Origin: Streptomyces parvus | Lineage (GTDB): Bacteria; Actinomycetota; Actinomycetes; Streptomycetales; Streptomycetaceae | DNA length: 64,000 nt | NCBI RefSeq assembly: GCF_014648875.1 | Contig: NZ_BMRY01000001.1 | Coordinates: 1,037,304-1,101,303 of the forward strand | Reading direction: 5' to 3' | Shown: in pieces, positions 10,133 through 17,756 of the stretch | How the letters are laid out: every line of letters begins with the position of its first letter | Numbering within the stretch: the first letter of the stretch is position 1 | Translations under genes and position numbers: made by a program | Notes under the pieces: model-generated | The model's input: only the letters and a program-made list of their open reading frames with translations | Told to the model about the DNA's origin: nothing | The model's database searches: none

Positions 10133-10864
10133 GTGGCACAGCGGCCCGTGATGGAGCTGGTGAGCACCGTCCGGCACGACGGGGACGGCGGGGTCCTCGA
10201 CGACCTGGACACGGTCCGGGGAACGACCCGCTGGCTCCAGCAGCGGTCCGGCCTGCCGGCCACCGCCACCGTCCCCGGGGACCTGGTCGTCGACGAGGAG
10301 CTCAGGCAGGCGGTCGTCGATGTACGGCGGGCCGTCCGGGCCCTGTTCGCGCGGGTGGTCAGCCCGGCCCCGCCCAGCCCGGCCGACGCCCACCGCCTGC
10401 TGCCCGTCGAGGAGGCCCTGAGGCTGCTCAACGCGGCGGCGGCCCGGGAGCCCGTGGCTCCCCAACTGCGCTGGCCCGCCGAGGGGCCGCCCACGGCAGG
10501 CCTGTTCTCGGCCGAGGACGACCCGGGCGTACGGCTGGTAGCGGCGCTGGCGCGCGACGCCGTCGACTTCCTGAGCGGGCCGCAGCGCGAGCACCTGCGC
10601 GCCTGCCACGCACCGCGCTGCGTCCGGTACTTCGTCAAGAGCCACGGCCGCCAGGAGTGGTGCAAGCCGTCCTGCGGCAACCGGGCGCGGGTGGCCCGGC
10701 ACTACGAGCGGGTGCGCGCGGCGACGAGTGGCGGCGGCCCCGGCGACAGCGTGCAGGACCACAAGTGGTCCGCCTCCTCGGACCCGGCCGACTCGTACAG
10801 CCGGTCGGCCGCCGTGGTGAGTGCCCCCCTCAGGCCTTCGGGGCCACCTTCGACAGGCCGTTGA
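10133..10864 (+). CDS. CGNR zinc-finger protein with ABATE-like N-terminal domain
   Basis: 243 residues. The C-terminal CGNR zinc finger is clear: CHAPRC, then EWCKPSCGNRARVARHY at about residues 160-195. The N-terminal about 140 residues fit the stress-associated ABATE region usually found with it. These proteins are thought to be DNA-binding regulators. A Ser/Gly-rich tail of about 45 residues follows. The GTG at 10133 has AGGGA upstream; an ATG at 10151 is an alternative. Its 3' end overlaps the convergent flavoprotein gene by 35 bp. Confidence 0.85.
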   Translation: MAQRPVMELVSTVRHDGDGGVLDDLDTVRGTTRWLQQRSGLPATATVPGDLVVDEELRQAVVDVRRAVRALFARVVSPAPPSPADAHRLLPVEEALRLLNAAAAREPVAPQLRWPAEGPPTAGLFSAEDDPGVRLVAALARDAVDFLSGPQREHLRACHAPRCVRYFVKSHGRQEWCKPSCGNRARVARHYERVRAATSGGGPGDSVQDHKWSASSDPADSYSRSAAVVSAPLRPSGPPSTGR

Positions 10865-12113
10865 TGATGCGGTCCATCGCGTCGCCGCCCTGCGGGTCGG
10901 TGAGGTTGGCGAGCATCTTGAGCGTGAACTTCATCAGCAGCGGGTGGGTCAGGCCGCGCTGGGTGGCGACCTTCATGACCTTCGGGTTGCCGATCAGCTT
11001 CACGAAGGCGCGGCCCATCGTGTAGTAGCCGCCGTAGGTCTCCTTGAGCACCTTCGGGTAGTTGTTCAGGGCCAGTTCGCGCTGGGCGGGGGTGGAGCGG
11101 GCGTGCGCCTGGACGATGACGTCGGCCGCGATCTGGCCCGACTCCATGGCGTACGCGATGCCCTCGCCGTTGAACGGGTTGACCATGCCGCCCGCGTCGC
11201 CGACGAGGAGGAGGCCCTTGGTGTAGTGCGGCTGGCGGTTGAAGGCCATGGGGAGAGCGGCGCCACGGATGGGCATCGTCATGTTCTCGGGGGTGTAGCC
11301 CCAGTCCTCCGGCATCGAGGCGCACCAGGCCTTGAGGACCTCGCGCCAGTCCAGCTCCTTGAAGGCGGACGAGGAGTTGAGGATGCCGAGGCCGACGTTG
11401 GAGGTGCCGTCGCCCATGCCGAAGATCCAGCCGTAGCCGGGCAGCAGCCGGTCCTCGGCGCCCCGCCGGTCCCACAGCTCCAGCCAGGACTCCAGGTAGT
11501 CGTCGTCGTGGCGGGGCGAGGTGAAGTACGTCCGGACGGCGACGCCCATCGGGCGGTCGTCGCGGCGGTGCAGGCCCATCGCCAGGGAGAGGCGGGTGGA
11601 GTTGCCGTCGGCGGCGACGACGAGCGGGGCGTGGAAGGTGACCGGGGTCTTCTCCTCGCCGATCTTCGCCTCGACGCCGGTGATGCGGCCGGTGCGCTCG
11701 TCGCGGATGGGGGCGCCGACGTTGCAGCGCTCGTAGAGGCGGGCGCCGGCCTTCTGCGCCTGTCGGGCCAGCTGCTCGTCGAAGTCGTCGCGCTTACGGA
11801 CCAGCCCGTAGTCCGGGTAGGAGGCGAGGTCCGGCCAGTCGAGCTGGAGGCGGACGCCGCCGCCGATGATGCGCAGGCCCTTGTTGCGCAGCCAGCCCGC
11901 CTCTTCGGAGATGTCGATGCCCATGGCGACGAGCTGTTTCGTGGCGCGGGGCGTGAGCCCGTCGCCGCAGACCTTCTCGCGGGGGAAGGCGGTCTTCTCC
12001 AGCAGCAGGACGTCGAGTCCGGCCTTGGCGAGGTAGTACGCGGTCGTCGAGCCGGCTGGGCCCGCTCCGACGACGATGACATCCGCGCTGTGCTCGGAGA
12101 GGGGCTCGGTCAC
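10830..12113 (-). CDS. Geranylgeranyl reductase-family flavoprotein, probable menaquinone isoprenoid reductase (MenJ-like)
   Basis: 427 residues. The N-terminal FAD-binding motif is VVGAGPAGS at residues 14-22, followed by the family mark CGDGLTPR and the C-terminal FAD contact GLLLVGDAGGMVNPFNGEGI. Members reduce isoprenoid double bonds of lipids or quinones. In mycobacteria MenJ saturates one isoprene unit of menaquinone, and Streptomyces make partly hydrogenated MK-9. The neighbour menG supports this substrate by inference. The GTG at 12113 is preceded by GGGAG with an 8-nt spacer. The gene is divergent from a GNAT gene. Confidence 0.82.
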   Translation of the reverse strand: MTEPLSEHSADVIVVGAGPAGSTTAYYLAKAGLDVLLLEKTAFPREKVCGDGLTPRATKQLVAMGIDISEEAGWLRNKGLRIIGGGVRLQLDWPDLASYPDYGLVRKRDDFDEQLARQAQKAGARLYERCNVGAPIRDERTGRITGVEAKIGEEKTPVTFHAPLVVAADGNSTRLSLAMGLHRRDDRPMGVAVRTYFTSPRHDDDYLESWLELWDRRGAEDRLLPGYGWIFGMGDGTSNVGLGILNSSSAFKELDWREVLKAWCASMPEDWGYTPENMTMPIRGAALPMAFNRQPHYTKGLLLVGDAGGMVNPFNGEGIAYAMESGQIAADVIVQAHARSTPAQRELALNNYPKVLKETYGGYYTMGRAFVKLIGNPKVMKVATQRGLTHPLLMKFTLKMLANLTDPQGGDAMDRIINGLSKVAPKA

Positions 12114-12210
12114 GGTCGGATCTCCCGAAGACTCGAATTCGCGTGCCGCGCGGCACATGTCCCGTGCAGTCTATGGGGGCCTGCGAAACAACCCTCCGAA
12201 GGGCTCCCTC

Positions 12211-12738
12211 ATGTCGATCGCGCCTGCCACGCCCCACGCTTCGGCCCCCGCCGTACGCCTCCGTGTTCCGACCGACGAAGACGCCCTGACCTGGTACCGG
12301 GTCTTCGACGACCCCGAGGTGATGGAGTTCTTCGGGGGCCGACGGGCCGACTTCTCCGTGTACGAGGAGCTCACCGCCCGCCAGCGCCGCCACGACGCGG
12401 AGCTCGGCTACTGCCTGTGGACGCTCACGGACGAAGCGGACACCGTGCTCGGCTTCACCGGGGCGCAGCCCTGGCCGCACACGCATTACGGCCCGGTCGG
12501 CGCGATCGAGATCGGCTGGCGCCTGGGGCGTACGGCATGGGGGCGCGGGTACGCCACCGCCGCCGCCCGCGCCGGGTTGGAGCGGGTGCGGGCGGCCGGG
12601 GTGGACGAGGTGGTCGCGATGATCCACTCCCGTAACGCCCGGTCGATGGCGGTCGCGGACCGGCTCGGGATGCGGCGGGCCGAGTCGTACGAGACCCCGC
12701 GCGGCGCGGAGGCCGTCTGCTTCCGGCTGGAGCTGTGA
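12211..12738 (+). CDS. GNAT-family N-acetyltransferase (RimJ/RimL type)
   Basis: 175 residues with the acetyl-CoA binding pattern of GNAT enzymes: IGWRLGRTAWGRGYAT, then SRNARSMAVADRLGM. The layout fits the RimJ/RimL subgroup, which acetylates protein N-termini or small amines. The acceptor is unknown. The ATG at 12211 starts the conserved region; upstream in-frame sequence overlaps the divergent flavoprotein gene. It is convergent with menG, with 13 bp between the stops. Confidence 0.87.
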   Translation: MSIAPATPHASAPAVRLRVPTDEDALTWYRVFDDPEVMEFFGGRRADFSVYEELTARQRRHDAELGYCLWTLTDEADTVLGFTGAQPWPHTHYGPVGAIEIGWRLGRTAWGRGYATAAARAGLERVRAAGVDEVVAMIHSRNARSMAVADRLGMRRAESYETPRGAEAVCFRLEL

Positions 12739-12751
12739 GCCGGAGCGTGGA

Positions 12752-13444
12752 TCAGGCGCGGGTGGCCCGGTGCAGGGCCACCACGCCGCCGGTCAGGTTG
12801 CGCCACGCGACGTTCGACCAGCCCGCCTTCTGGAGCAGTGCGGCGAGGGCGGGCTGGTCGGGCCAGTCGCGGATGGACTCGGCGAGGTAGACGTACGCGT
12901 CCGGGTTGGACGACACCGCGCGGGCGGCCGGCGGGATGGCCCGCATCAGGTACTCCGTGTAGACCGTGCGGAACGGGGTCCACGTCGGCTGGGAGAACTC
13001 GCAGATCACGACCCGGCCGCCGGGCTTCGTCACCCGGTACAGCTCGCGCAGCGCGACCTCGGTGTCCTGGATGTTGCGCAGCCCGAAGGAGATCGTGACG
13101 GTGTCGAACGTCTCGTCCTTGAACGGCAGCTTCATCCCGTCGCCCGCCGTGAACGGCATCCACGGGTGGCGTTCCTTGCCGACCTTGAGCATGCCGAGCG
13201 AGAAGTCACAGGGCACGACGTAGGCGCCCGCCTTGACGAAGGGCTGCGAGGAGGTCGCCGTACCGGCCGCCAGGTCGAGGATCTTCTGCGCGGGGCGGGC
13301 GTCGACCGCCGCCGCGACCGCCTTGCGCCACAGCCGGGCCTGGCCGAGCGAGATCACGTCGTTGGTCAGGTCGTAGTTGGCCGCCACACCGTCGAACATC
13401 GAGGCGACTTCGTGCGGCTGCTTTTCCAGGGAGGCTCGGGTCAC
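12752..13444 (-). CDS. menG: Demethylmenaquinone methyltransferase
   Basis: 230 residues from a GTG at 13444; an ATG four codons upstream (13456) is also possible and neither has a strong ribosome-binding site. This is the SAM-dependent C-methyltransferase that makes the last step of menaquinone synthesis. Visible signatures are the SAM motif [25 protein letters not shown] near the start, SFGLRNI in the middle and VALHRA at the end, all typical of UbiE/MenG. It works with the mqn pathway genes in this window. Divergent from the sigma factor gene. Confidence 0.95.
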   Translation of the reverse strand: MTRASLEKQPHEVASMFDGVAANYDLTNDVISLGQARLWRKAVAAAVDARPAQKILDLAAGTATSSQPFVKAGAYVVPCDFSLGMLKVGKERHPWMPFTAGDGMKLPFKDETFDTVTISFGLRNIQDTEVALRELYRVTKPGGRVVICEFSQPTWTPFRTVYTEYLMRAIPPAARAVSSNPDAYVYLAESIRDWPDQPALAALLQKAGWSNVAWRNLTGGVVALHRATRA

Positions 13445-13674
13445 CCTTCCATTCAAGCAGCCGCACCGCCGGGATCAGTGAGGGCGGTAGCCCGCGCCGG
13501 CCACGCGCTCCGCGACCCGGCGGTGGATGCCGCCTCCGGCAGCAACAGGACGCGCCGAACCACCGACGGTCGGGCGCACACACCGTCTCGAACTGATCTT
13601 CACTCCTCTTCAACCTTTTCGGCACACGGGTGCTCTGTAACGGGTGGGGGTCGAGGAGAGAGAGGGGAGGGCGG

Positions 13675-14208
13675 ATGCCGGCAGGGGCTCAGCCCGCCAT
13701 GGCGGACGGCGAGCGCGCCGCGTTCGAGGCGTACGCCAGGACCGGGCAGCGCCGGCTGTACCGGACGGCCTACCTGCTGTGCGGAGACACCGAGGGAGCG
13801 CAGGACCTGACGCAGACGACGCTCGCCAAGCTGTTCCAGCACTGGCGCAGGGCGAGCCGGGCGGACAACCTCGACGCCTACGCCAAGACCGTGCTGGTGC
13901 GCACCTTCGTCGCCGAACGCCGCCGCTCCGTACGGGATCTGCTCGCCCACAACCGCAACGCACCCCGCCCCCACCCCAATCCCGCGCCGGGCGCCGACCT
14001 CCGGGTCACCCTGCTCGCTCTCCTCGCCGAACTCCCGCCCCGGGCGAGGGCGATGGTCGTCCTCCGGTACTGGGACGACCTGAGCGTGGAGACCGTGGCG
14101 TCGCTGCTGCGGTGCAGCGAGTCCACGGTGAAGAGCCAGTGCTCGCGTTCGCTCGTCCGCCTGCGCGCCCGGATGGGCGACGTCCAGCTCTACTCCACCG
14201 GAAGCTGA
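13675..14208 (+). CDS. SigE-family (ECF) RNA polymerase sigma factor
   Basis: 177 residues, with GGGAGG five nt before the ATG at 13675. Region 2 covers about residues 15-85 (AYLLCGDTEGAQDLTQTTLAKLF), and region 4 covers about 115-170 with the helix-turn-helix ETVASLLRCSESTVKSQ. This is the Actinobacteria-specific SigE-like subfamily, which typically controls cell-envelope or stress genes. It is the first gene of a three-gene set with a membrane protein and an anchored metalloprotease. This suggests a trans-envelope signalling unit, though no canonical zinc anti-sigma domain is present. Confidence 0.92.
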   Translation: MPAGAQPAMADGERAAFEAYARTGQRRLYRTAYLLCGDTEGAQDLTQTTLAKLFQHWRRASRADNLDAYAKTVLVRTFVAERRRSVRDLLAHNRNAPRPHPNPAPGADLRVTLLALLAELPPRARAMVVLRYWDDLSVETVASLLRCSESTVKSQCSRSLVRLRARMGDVQLYSTGS

Positions 14209-14218
14209 GGGCCCGGTC

Positions 14219-14728
14219 ATGACCGCTGAACCGCGCAAGCACCTGCCGCCGCGCCGCACGCGTGACGAGGATCCGGTCCGGGACGAGGAGTTGTTCCGGG
14301 ACGCCCTGCACCGGACCGTCGGCGGCCTGTCCCTCCAGCCCGATCTGGTGTCCGACGCCGTACGGGAGGGCCACCGGCGGCGGTCCAGGAGCCGGGGGTT
14401 CGCGGTCGCGGGCGCCTTCGTCGCGGTCACCGCGCTGACCCTGGGGCTCGCCGCTCTCGGCCCCCGGCTGCTGCCGGGACCGGACACGGGTCCCGCCGCG
14501 CCCTCCGTACCGGCCGTCTCCCGGCCCGCCCCGCCCCCCGCCGCCTCGCCCACCCCGTCCCCCCGACGTACGGAGCAGCCCCCCGACATGCCGAGCCCGA
14601 CCGCCACCCCCGTGCCGACGGAGTCCGCGGCCGTGCCGCCCGTACCCCCCGGGCCGCCCACGCCCTCCCTGTCGGTCCCGCCCGGGCCCGGCCCCGGGGA
14701 AACGCGGCACCCGGAGGGCCGCTCGTGA
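14219..14728 (+). CDS. Single-pass membrane protein, candidate anti-sigma factor
   Basis: 169 residues. The first about 58 residues are charged and cytoplasmic (RDEELFRDALHRTVGG, then a basic RRRSRSR stretch). One membrane helix lies at about 61-83, followed by an extracellular Pro/Thr/Ser-rich tail. It starts 10 bp after the sigma stop with GAGGG upstream. Position and topology match membrane anti-sigma factors of SigE-like sigmas. No HxxxCxxC zinc site is seen, so the role is inference. Its stop overlaps the next gene's GTG. Confidence 0.7.
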   Translation: MTAEPRKHLPPRRTRDEDPVRDEELFRDALHRTVGGLSLQPDLVSDAVREGHRRRSRSRGFAVAGAFVAVTALTLGLAALGPRLLPGPDTGPAAPSVPAVSRPAPPPAASPTPSPRRTEQPPDMPSPTATPVPTESAAVPPVPPGPPTPSLSVPPGPGPGETRHPEGRS

Positions 14729-15768
14729 CGCGCCGCCGCACGACCGGCACGCTGCCGCCCGCGTACGGGGAACCGGCCCGCGACGAGGACACGTTCCGGC
14801 TGCGCGTGCCGCCGCCCCGGGTCCGGCCGGCTCCCGCTCCCCGTTCGGGCCCTCGGGCCGGCTCCCGGTCCCGGCCGGCTCCCGCTCCCCGGTCCCGGGC
14901 GGCGGCGCGGTCGCGGGTGCGGCGGCGGCAGCGGAGCCGGCGGCGGGTTCTCTCGCTGGCCGTGCTGGTGCTGGCGGTGGTGGCGGGTGCGGCGTTCCTC
15001 GTCGGCCGCCCCTGGCTCCACGGGGGCGGCCCGGCCGACGCGGCCCCCGGCCCCTCCCGTACGGCCCCGGAGACCGGACCGGACAACGCGTCGAAGCCGC
15101 TGGAGGACGCCCCCGACCCCACTCCGCCGCCGACTCCGACCCCGACGCCGTCCGCCTCGGCCGACACGGACGCGTCCCGGAAGGGTGACGCCCTCGGCCC
15201 CGAGGACATCCCCGCCTCGGGCCCCGGCACGTTCACCGTGGCCCGTGCGGGCGTCGCGTCCACGGGCGGGGGCAGCGCGTACCGGGTCGAGGTGGAGGAC
15301 GGCATCGGCGTCGACCCCGACCGGGCCGCCGCCGACATCGCCGCCGTCCTCGCCGACCCGCGCGGCTGGAGCCACGGCGGCGAGCGCTCGTTCCGCCAGG
15401 TCGCCGACGGATCGGCCGGGCTGGTGATCCGGATCGCGACTCCGGCGACCACGGACCGGATGTGCGGGGAGTACGGCCTGAACACGCGTGGCGAGGTCAA
15501 CTGCCGGGGCGGCGAGAAGGTGATGGTCAACCTGAAGCGCTGGCAGCTCGGTTCACCGCAGTTCGACGGGCCCGTCTCCGAGTACCGGGCGCTGATCGTG
15601 AACCACGAGGTCGGCCACTGGCTGGGGCGCGGCCACGAGACCTGCCCGGGGAAGGGGCGCCCCGCGCCCGCGATGATGCAGCAGATCGACGGGCTGAAGG
15701 GCTGCGTCGCCAACGCCTGGCCGTACGACGCGAAGGGACGCTACCTGGGCGGCCCGAAGGTGCCGTGA
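14725..15768 (+). CDS. Membrane-anchored DUF3152 zinc metalloprotease
   Basis: 347 residues. A basic Pro/Arg-rich cytoplasmic part, a membrane helix at about 75-95, a Pro/Thr linker to about 145 and an extracellular DUF3152 domain. The domain has a metzincin-type zinc motif, HEVGHWLGRGH (His294, Glu295, His298, His304). Catalysis is likely; the substrate is unknown. The GTG at 14725 overlaps the upstream stop (GTGA). Codons near 14,825-14,900 contain short imperfect repeats of GCTCCCGCTCCCCG. A protease in a sigma/anti-sigma operon could take part in signal release. Confidence 0.8.
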   Translation: MTRRRTTGTLPPAYGEPARDEDTFRLRVPPPRVRPAPAPRSGPRAGSRSRPAPAPRSRAAARSRVRRRQRSRRRVLSLAVLVLAVVAGAAFLVGRPWLHGGGPADAAPGPSRTAPETGPDNASKPLEDAPDPTPPPTPTPTPSASADTDASRKGDALGPEDIPASGPGTFTVARAGVASTGGGSAYRVEVEDGIGVDPDRAAADIAAVLADPRGWSHGGERSFRQVADGSAGLVIRIATPATTDRMCGEYGLNTRGEVNCRGGEKVMVNLKRWQLGSPQFDGPVSEYRALIVNHEVGHWLGRGHETCPGKGRPAPAMMQQIDGLKGCVANAWPYDAKGRYLGGPKVP

Positions 15769-15818
15769 CACCCGCCGGTCCCCGGCCTCAGCGGGCGCGG
15801 TGGCCGGGCCCCCGGGCC

Positions 15819-16478
15819 TCAGCGGGCGCGGTGCACGAGCCGTCCCGCGAGCACGGTCGCCACGCAGGGCCGGGGCCCGTCCCCGTACAGCGCCGCCTCG
15901 TCGGGCACGTCGAAGACCGCGAGGTCGGCCCGGCCGCCCACGGTCAGCGGGGCGCCCGCCGTACGGGCCAGATCGCCGCCCGCCGCGAAGGGATCCAGGT
16001 CCGGCACCCCTTCCCGTACCGGGACAGGCGGCGGCGCGACCTGGACGACCAGCCCCGACCGGGCGACGGCCGTACGCAGCGCCGGGTCGTCCGCACCGAA
16101 CGGGCCCGCCACATGCGTGGTGCCGTGCCGCAGCATCCGCTGGAGCCCGCGCCGCACGCTGCCCGCCCGCCGGGGCGCGTCAGCCGTCACCGCGATCCGC
16201 TCGAAATCCTCGCCCCACAGCGGGAGTTCACCCAGTTCGTCGGCCTCGCGGGGGTCCGGGTGGTAGCAGCGGGTGAGCAGCTCCCGGGCCCGGTCCTGGC
16301 GCAGCCCGGGGGCGATGAGGCCGGGCCAGCGGCGGACCCGGGCGGCCGGGTGCGCGGCGGCGACCTCCTCGTACGACCCGAGGGCGGCGATCCGGTCACC
16401 GTCCACCGCGACCGCCCCGTCCACGACAGCCGCCGCGCCCACCGGCAGGACCAGGGGCGCGGCATGAATCGTCAGCAC
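15819..16478 (-). CDS. Small amidohydrolase-like protein paired with mqnC, metal site altered
   Basis: 219 residues from a GTG at 16478, 7 bp after the mqnC stop. N- and C-terminal parts match the beta-sandwich edges of imidazolonepropionase-type amidohydrolases (GLIAPG near 55, GGRADLAVFD near 185). The expected HxH of the metal site (PGxxxxHxH) is replaced by PGLRQ, and the middle of the barrel is shortened. Classical hydrolase activity is therefore doubtful. Operon position suggests a role linked to menaquinone synthesis, such as a binding or scaffold protein; this is inference. Confidence 0.7.
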   Translation of the reverse strand: MLTIHAAPLVLPVGAAAVVDGAVAVDGDRIAALGSYEEVAAAHPAARVRRWPGLIAPGLRQDRARELLTRCYHPDPREADELGELPLWGEDFERIAVTADAPRRAGSVRRGLQRMLRHGTTHVAGPFGADDPALRTAVARSGLVVQVAPPPVPVREGVPDLDPFAAGGDLARTAGAPLTVGGRADLAVFDVPDEAALYGDGPRPCVATVLAGRLVHRAR

Positions 16479-16485
16479 GGATACG

Positions 16486-17685
16486 TCAGTTGGCGTTGAG
16501 GAGCTTCAGCTCCGGGTGCGCCGTGCCGCCCTCGATCGCGGTGGACGAGATGTGCGAGACGACGCGCTCGTCGACCGGGTCCATCGCCGGGTCGTCGTGC
16601 ACGACGAGGTGCTCGTACGTCGTGGCGCGCTGGGCGGGGACCCGGTCCGCCTTGCGGATCAGGTCGATGATCTCCAGCCGGTTGGAGCGGTGCTTGGCAC
16701 CGGCCGAGGAGACGACGTTCTCCTCCAGCATGATCGAGCCGAGGTCGTCGGCGCCGTAGTGCAGCGACAGCTGGCCGACCTCCTTGCCGGTGGTGAGCCA
16801 CGAGCCCTGGATGTGGGCGACGTTGTCGAGGAAGAGCCGGGCGATGGAGATCATCCGCAGGTACTCGAAGAGCGTGGCCTGCGTGCGGCCCTTCAGCTTG
16901 TTGTTCTCCGGCTGGTAGGTGTACGGGATGAAGGCGCGGAAGCCGCCCGTACGGTCCTGGACGTCCCGGATCATCCGCAGGTGCTCGATCCGCTCGGCGT
17001 TGGTCTCGCCGGTGCCCATCAGCATGGTGGAGGTCGACTCGACCCCGAGGCCGTGCGCGATCTCCATGATCTCCAGCCAGCGCTCGCCGGACTCCTTGAG
17101 CGGGGCGATGGCGGTGCGCGGCCGGGCGGGCAGCAGCTCGGCACCCGCGCCGGCGAAGGAGTCGAGCCCGGCGGCGTGGATGCGGCTGATGGCCTCCTCG
17201 GCGGAGACCTTCGAGATCCGGGCCATGTGCTCGATCTCGGAGGCGCCGAGCGAGTGGATGACCAGCTGCGGGTAGGCCTTCTTGATCGCGGAGAAGTGCT
17301 CCTCGTAGTACTCCACGCCGAAGTCCGGGTGGTGGCCGCCCTGGAACATGATCTGGGTGCCGCCCAGCTCCACGGTCTCCGCGCAGCGGCGCAGGATGTC
17401 GTCGAGGTCGCGGGTCCAGCCCTTGTCGGTGGCCTTGGGCGGGGCGTAGAAGGCGCAGAACTTGCAGGCCGTCACACACACGTTGGTGTAGTTGATGTTG
17501 CGCTCGATGATGTACGTCGCGATGTGTTCCGTACCGGCGTAGCGGCGGCGGCGGGCGGCGTCGGCGGCGGCGCCCAGCGCGTGCAGCGGCGCGGACCGGT
17601 AGAGGTCGAGCGCCTCCTCCGGGGTGATCCGACCGCCTTCGGCGGCTCGGTCGAGGACGGGCTGAAGGTCGGCCTTCTCGGTCAC
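16486..17685 (-). CDS. mqnC: Cyclic dehypoxanthine futalosine synthase (radical SAM)
   Basis: 399 residues. MqnC cyclises dehypoxanthine futalosine in the futalosine route to menaquinone. The radical SAM cluster motif CVTACKFC gives Cys70, Cys74 and Cys77. The TIM-barrel core (QGGHHPDFG, HSLGASEIEHMA, STMLMGTGET) matches the MqnC/MqnE/CofH group, and the end is of MqnC type. The GTG at 17685 has AAAGGTGA about 7 nt upstream; the longer frame to 17877 crosses into the kinase gene. A companion gene follows at once. mqnB, mqnD and mqnE are not in the window. Confidence 0.94.
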   Translation of the reverse strand: MTEKADLQPVLDRAAEGGRITPEEALDLYRSAPLHALGAAADAARRRRYAGTEHIATYIIERNINYTNVCVTACKFCAFYAPPKATDKGWTRDLDDILRRCAETVELGGTQIMFQGGHHPDFGVEYYEEHFSAIKKAYPQLVIHSLGASEIEHMARISKVSAEEAISRIHAAGLDSFAGAGAELLPARPRTAIAPLKESGERWLEIMEIAHGLGVESTSTMLMGTGETNAERIEHLRMIRDVQDRTGGFRAFIPYTYQPENNKLKGRTQATLFEYLRMISIARLFLDNVAHIQGSWLTTGKEVGQLSLHYGADDLGSIMLEENVVSSAGAKHRSNRLEIIDLIRKADRVPAQRATTYEHLVVHDDPAMDPVDERVVSHISSTAIEGGTAHPELKLLNAN

Positions 17686-17756
17686 CGGGCTGTCACCTTT
17701 CGGCGGTTTTCTGAGGATCCACGGACCGATCCAGCGTACGCCAGCCCCTTGTGCGA

